Source of the DNA: Desulfovibrionaceae bacterium | GTDB lineage: Bacteria > Pseudomonadota > Gammaproteobacteria > Burkholderiales > Burkholderiaceae_C | DNA length: 7,608 nucleotides | Direction of reading: 5' to 3' | Assembly (NCBI GenBank): GCA_009778355.1 | Contig: WRJY01000217.1 | Location: 1 to 7,608, forward strand | Part shown: positions 4,246 through 7,608 of the stretch, one piece after another | How positions within the stretch are numbered: the stretch's first letter is position 1 | Layout of the letters: each line of letters begins with the position of its first letter | The notes under the pieces: model-generated | Told to the model about the DNA's origin: nothing | The model's database searches: none | Seen by the model: only the letters and a program-made list of their open reading frames with translations | Made by a program: the position numbers and the translations under genes

Positions 4246-5574
4246 TTCGCATACGCGCGGCTTGATGTTCTTGTCTTTGGCGTACTTGGCCGCGTATTCA
4301 GCCACCAGCGGGTCGATGTTGGCCTTGCGCGCCTGGTACCAGTCGGACACTACCACCCACTTGGCGCCGTCCCATTGCGCGATGCGCGCCCAGTCGGTGC
4401 CCATGTGGTTGGCGCACGAGGTTTTGACGGGCCGCATGATTTCGCCGAAGCCCAGCGCCTTGATCTTGTCGGCGGTGAGGTCGAGGTGCTCGAAGCCCCA
4501 GCGCACCTGCTCCGGCGTCATCACCTTGCCCTTGCCGAATTTCTCCTGCGCGGCGCGGATCGCCTCGACTTGCAGCATCGAGATCATCATGCCGCGGGTG
4601 TGCGCCATGACGCCGACCTCGTCGGCGCTGGCTGCCGTGCCCTGGCCCTTGTCGTAGACGAATTTCTTCAGGTCGTCATGCACCTTGTCGTGCGCGGCGC
4701 TGTTGTGGATCGTGACCGTGTTGTAGCCCTTGGCGCCGGCGCCGATGTCCTTCACGTCGTGGTCCGAACCGGCCCACCAGATGGCGTACATCTTCTCGCG
4801 CGGGAAGCCGCTGGCCTGCGCCTCGCGGATGGCGGCGGGCGTCATCACCCCAGCGCTCCAGAGCAGCGCGTAGTCTGGCCGTTGTTGGCGGATTTGCAGC
4901 CAGGTGGACTTTTGCTCGACGCCGGGCGGCGTGACCGGGTACAGCAGCAGATCGAAGCCGTCCTGCGCCGCCTGCTTTTGCAGCAGCAGAATCGGCTCTT
5001 TGCCGTAGGGCGAGTCGTGATAGACCAGCGCGATCTTCTTGCCCTTCAGGCTGCCTTTTTCCTTCTTGGCGATGTCTTGCAAGATGGCGTCGGTGGCGGT
5101 CCAGTAGGTGCCCAGCAGCGGAAAGTTCCACTCGAACACCGTGCCATCGACCGATTGCGACAGGCCGTAGCCCATGGTCTCGATCGTCACCCGGTCGGTG
5201 AAGGCCTTGTCGGTGACGGCGAAGGTGATGCCGGTGGACTGCGGATCGAAGCCCGCCGCGCCGCCGCCCCTGGTTTTCAGGCGGTCGTAGCATTCGACGC
5301 CCTTGGCGGCGTCGTAGGCGGTTTCGCATTCCTCGTAGGCCAGCTTGACGCCGTTGACGCCGCCGTCGCGCGCGTTCACCAGCTTCAGGTAGTCCTGCTT
5401 GCCGTCGGCCCACGGAATGCCCAGCGGCGCGAACTGGCCCGTTCGGTAAACCAGCAACGGGACGAACTGCTCGGCGGCGGCTTGTGCCCGCGCGGGCGCC
5501 GGCAGCGCCGCCGCTGAAAACCCGGCCACCGCGATGGCCGATGCGAGAGCAATGGATTGGAACTGGAACTTCAT
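4243..5574 (-). CDS. Periplasmic substrate-binding protein of a branched-chain-type ABC transporter
   Basis: This is a complete 443-residue protein of the LivK-like, type I periplasmic binding-protein family (Peripla_BP_6). It captures the substrate in the periplasm and hands it to LivH/LivM. A classical signal peptide covers residues 1 to about 30: MKFQFQ, a hydrophobic core, then PAPARA before a cleavage site near residue 30-32. There is no lipobox cysteine. The mature N-terminus reads VPLLVYRTGQFAPLGIP, followed by DGGVNGVKLAYEECET (70-85). Cys83 and Cys95 are close enough to form a disulfide, and Cys442 is the second-last residue. AGGAG 7 bases before the ATG supports the start. The gene sits 37 bases after livM. 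The ligand is unknown: amino acids, amides and aromatic acids all occur in this family. Its stop codon is part of repeat copy 2. Confidence 0.92.
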   Translation of the reverse strand: MKFQFQSIALASAIAVAGFSAAALPAPARAQAAAEQFVPLLVYRTGQFAPLGIPWADGKQDYLKLVNARDGGVNGVKLAYEECETAYDAAKGVECYDRLKTRGGGAAGFDPQSTGITFAVTDKAFTDRVTIETMGYGLSQSVDGTVFEWNFPLLGTYWTATDAILQDIAKKEKGSLKGKKIALVYHDSPYGKEPILLLQKQAAQDGFDLLLYPVTPPGVEQKSTWLQIRQQRPDYALLWSAGVMTPAAIREAQASGFPREKMYAIWWAGSDHDVKDIGAGAKGYNTVTIHNSAAHDKVHDDLKKFVYDKGQGTAASADEVGVMAHTRGMMISMLQVEAIRAAQEKFGKGKVMTPEQVRWGFEHLDLTADKIKALGFGEIMRPVKTSCANHMGTDWARIAQWDGAKWVVVSDWYQARKANIDPLVAEYAAKYAKDKNIKPRVCE

Positions 5575-5581
5575 GCGTTGT

Positions 5582-5586
5582 CTCCT
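5582..5586 (-). promoter_or_regulatory. Ribosome binding site of the substrate-binding-protein gene
   Basis: On the minus strand AGGAG ends 7 bases before the ATG at 5574, within the 37-base gap after livM. It is the clearest Shine-Dalgarno sequence I see in the operon, which fits the need to make far more binding protein than membrane components. Confidence 0.8.
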
Positions 5587-5611
5587 GTTGCGGGTGGATG
5601 AAAGCGGGGGG

Positions 5612-6676
5612 TCAATGCGGAAACGGCCACAGGCGCAGCTTCTGGCGCGCCGTGGCCCACAGCGCCGCCAGGCCGTGGGGTTCGACGATGAGAAAGAACA
5701 CGATCAGGGCGCCGAAGATCATGTGTTCGAGAAACGAGGCCGTGCTGGTCGAGACCGGCAGACCGAGCCAGCGCGGCACGAAGTTCAGCAGCAGCGGCAG
5801 CAGCACGATGAAGGCCGCGCCGAACAGCGCGCCGGCAATCGAGCCGAGGCCGCCGATGATGACCATGAACAGAAGCTGGAACGACTTGTCGATGCCGAAG
5901 GCCGCCGGCTCCCAGGCGCCCAGGTGCACGAAGGCCCAGAGCGCGCCGGCCACGCCGACGATGAACGAGCTGACCGCGAACGCGCTGAGCTTGGCGTAAA
6001 CCGGGCGGATGCCGATCACCGCCGCCGCCACGTCCATGTCGCGCATCGCCATCCACTCGCGGCCAATGGCGCCGCGCACCAGGTTCTTGGCCATCAGCCC
6101 AAGCAGCGCCAGCAGTGTCAGGCACAGCAGGTATTTGCGCGCCGGCGTGTCGATCGCCAGGCCAAGAATTTGCAAATCGGCGACGCTGACCGAGCCTGAC
6201 GACGAGTGGTTGGTGACCCAGGCCACGCGGTTGGTGAACCAGTCGATGAAGAACTGCGCCGCCAGCGTTGCCACCGCCAGGTACAGGCCGCGGATGCGCA
6301 GGCTCGGAATGCCGAACAGGATGCCGAAGACCATCGCGCAAAGCCCGCCGCCGATCAGCGCCAGCAGCAGCGGCATACCGTCGATGCGCGCGCTGAGGTT
6401 GTAGGCCGCGTAGGCGCCGACCGCCATGAAGGCGCCGGTGCCCAGTGAAATCTGGCCGCAGTAGCCGACCAGCACGTTCAGCCCGATGGCCGCCAGCGAC
6501 AGGATCAGGAAAGGCACCAGCACGGCCCCGAACAGGTAGTCGCTGGCCAGCAGCGGCACGGCAACGAAGGCCGCCAGCGCCAGCAGCGCCAGCGCGATGC
6601 GGTCCTGCGCGACCGGAAAGATTTGCAGATCGCTGCGGTAGCTGGTCTTGAACTGGCCGTTTTCGCGGTAAAACAT
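5612..6676 (-). CDS. livM: Branched-chain-type ABC transporter permease (LivM family)
   Basis: This is a complete 354-residue inner-membrane protein forming half of the transport channel with LivH. About eight to nine hydrophobic segments are visible, near residues 28-44, 48-72, 79-94, 103-122, 130-147, 182-200, 233-252, 269-297 and 319-339. The family signature GLNVLVGYCGQISLG is at 65-79. The cytoplasmic coupling loop that contacts the ATPase reads GREWMAMRDMDVAAAVIGI (205-223). It has an N-terminal extension (MFYRENGQFKTSYRSDLQIF), which I recall as typical of the Burkholderiales version. The ATG lies only 2 bases after the TGA of livH and only weak SD-like sequence precedes it, so translation is probably coupled to livH. 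Confidence 0.93.
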   Translation of the reverse strand: MFYRENGQFKTSYRSDLQIFPVAQDRIALALLALAAFVAVPLLASDYLFGAVLVPFLILSLAAIGLNVLVGYCGQISLGTGAFMAVGAYAAYNLSARIDGMPLLLALIGGGLCAMVFGILFGIPSLRIRGLYLAVATLAAQFFIDWFTNRVAWVTNHSSSGSVSVADLQILGLAIDTPARKYLLCLTLLALLGLMAKNLVRGAIGREWMAMRDMDVAAAVIGIRPVYAKLSAFAVSSFIVGVAGALWAFVHLGAWEPAAFGIDKSFQLLFMVIIGGLGSIAGALFGAAFIVLLPLLLNFVPRWLGLPVSTSTASFLEHMIFGALIVFFLIVEPHGLAALWATARQKLRLWPFPH

Positions 6677-6678
6677 AT

Positions 6679-7608
6679 TCAGACCCGATCAATGATTTTG
6701 TCGCCGAACAGGCCTTGCGGGCGCACCAGCAGGAAGGCCAGCGCCAGCACGTAGGCGAACCAGTTCTCGATGCCGCCGCCGATCATCGGCCCGAGGTAAA
6801 TTTCCGACAGCTTTTCGCCCATGCCGATAATCAGCCCGCCGAGAATGGCGCCCGGCACCGAGGTCAGGCCGCCGAGGATCACCACCGGGAAAGCCTTCAG
6901 CGCCACCAGCGAGATCGAGTACTGCACGCCGAGCTTGGAGCCCCAGATGATGCCGGCCACCAGCGCGACCAGCCCGCCGATCGACCACACGATGACCCAG
7001 ATGCGCCCGAGCGGAATGCCGATCGACTGCGCCGCTTGGTGGTCATCGGCGACCGCGCGCAGCGCCCGGCCCGTCCTGGTCTTCTGGAAGAACAGCGACA
7101 GCAGCAGCACCAGCAGCGCCGCCATCGCCGCGGCGTAGATATCCTCGCGGCTGAGCAGCAGGCCGCCCTGGAAGGTGTTTTCGAGCACGAACATCGGCTC
7201 CTTGGGCATGCCGACGTCGATCTTGTAGGTGCTGCTGCCAAACAGCAACTGGCCCGCGCCGTCGAGAAAGTAGCTGATGCCCAGCGTGGCCATCAGCAGC
7301 GTGATGCCTTCCTGGTTCACCAGGCGGCGCAGCGCCAGCCGTTCGACCAGCCAGGCCACCAGCGCCATCGCCGCCGCCGCCACGCACGCGGCCAGCAGGT
7401 TGACCAGCAGCATGTACTCGATGCCCGTCCACTTCGGAATCCACTCGGCAAAGCGCGCCATCGTCAGCGCCGCGAACAGCACCATCGCGCCCTGCGCGAA
7501 GTTGAACACGCCCGAGGCTTTGAAGATCAGCACGAAGCCCAGCGCCACCAGCGCGTAAAGCATACCGGCCATCAGGCCGCCGAAAACCGTTTCGAGAAAG
7601 AACCCCAT
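6679..7608 (-). CDS. livH: Branched-chain-type ABC transporter permease (LivH family)
   Basis: This is a complete 309-residue inner-membrane permease whose ATG occupies the last three bases of the window. The LivH hallmark LVALGFVLIFKASGVFNFAQG spans residues 20-40. Hydrophobic segments follow near 67-88, 102-115, 139-164, 194-212, 220-247 and 281-295. The coupling loop to the ATPase is RTGRALRAVADDHQAAQSIGI (168-188). The C-terminus FLLVRPQGLFGDKIIDRV is typical. It is the first operon gene visible here. Its ribosome binding site and any promoter lie outside the window, as does the LivG-type ATPase that normally accompanies this set. The start is supported by the family-typical MGFFLETVFGGLMAGMLYAL. 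Confidence 0.94.
   Translation of the reverse strand: MGFFLETVFGGLMAGMLYALVALGFVLIFKASGVFNFAQGAMVLFAALTMARFAEWIPKWTGIEYMLLVNLLAACVAAAAMALVAWLVERLALRRLVNQEGITLLMATLGISYFLDGAGQLLFGSSTYKIDVGMPKEPMFVLENTFQGGLLLSREDIYAAAMAALLVLLLSLFFQKTRTGRALRAVADDHQAAQSIGIPLGRIWVIVWSIGGLVALVAGIIWGSKLGVQYSISLVALKAFPVVILGGLTSVPGAILGGLIIGMGEKLSEIYLGPMIGGGIENWFAYVLALAFLLVRPQGLFGDKIIDRV

Noticed and set aside
3794..4252. 152-codon minus-strand frame starting near the binding-protein stop, made of FGFFRF...TKKRTRRG repeats
   Set aside because: It is a translation of the structured block and the tandem array. Such reading frames are probably over-annotated as hypothetical proteins; I see no start signal of its own.
3724..5517. 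597-codon open frame on the plus strand across the array and the binding-protein gene
   Set aside because: It is antisense to livF, the repeat and a clear binding-protein gene; its product is Arg/Ala/His-rich with no family resemblance. It stays open because of GC bias and the 3-divisible repeat period.
1..7608. tRNA or rRNA genes
   Set aside because: I saw no cloverleaf with a TTC arm and CCA end, and no rRNA-like sequence on either strand.

Overview
The window looks like a chromosomal segment of a high-GC betaproteobacterium, most likely Burkholderiales and probably Comamonadaceae (Acidovorax/Alicycliphilus/Ottowia-like). This rests on the DUF1840 gene, a family I know mainly from betaproteobacteria, on the GC-rich codon use, on the style of the branched-chain-type ABC transporter, and on an intergenic repeat family I associate with Comamonadaceae. 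Genus is inference.

Layout. Positions 1-152 hold two perfect hairpins and a good ribosome binding site. A small DUF1840 protein gene (153-473) and, after a 273-base gap, a short-chain dehydrogenase/reductase gene (747-1514) lie on the plus strand. The SDR gene ends 15 bases from the end of a convergent minus-strand operon that fills the rest of the window. In transcription order this operon is livH-type permease (7608-6679), livM-type permease (6676-5612), periplasmic substrate-binding protein (5574-4243), a 445-base repeat region, livF-type ATPase (3797-2961), a second repeat copy, and a phenylacetate-CoA-ligase-like adenylate-forming enzyme (2780-1530).

How it works together. The binding protein should capture a small carboxylate (branched-chain amino acid, aromatic acid or similar) and deliver it to the LivH/LivM channel, driven by LivF and a second ATPase (LivG) that is not in the window and probably lies beyond 7608. 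The ligase-like protein at the operon end suggests that the imported acid is activated to a CoA thioester. The SDR could act on the same compound, but it is on the other strand and visibly less GC-rich, so the link is weak.

Most unusual content. The gap between the binding-protein gene and livF is filled from stop codon to start codon by a composite repeat. A ~129-base structured block begins at the TGA of the binding-protein gene and runs into three full units plus a partial unit of a tandem repeat with an exact 99-base (33-codon) period, which ends on the base before the livF ATG. A second copy of the block begins at the TGA of livF, in the same orientation. Each block carries a long GC-rich hairpin. 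The arrangement suggests a stop-codon-associated, REP-like mobile or structural repeat that may set differential expression in the operon, and it leaves livF with no recognisable Shine-Dalgarno sequence.
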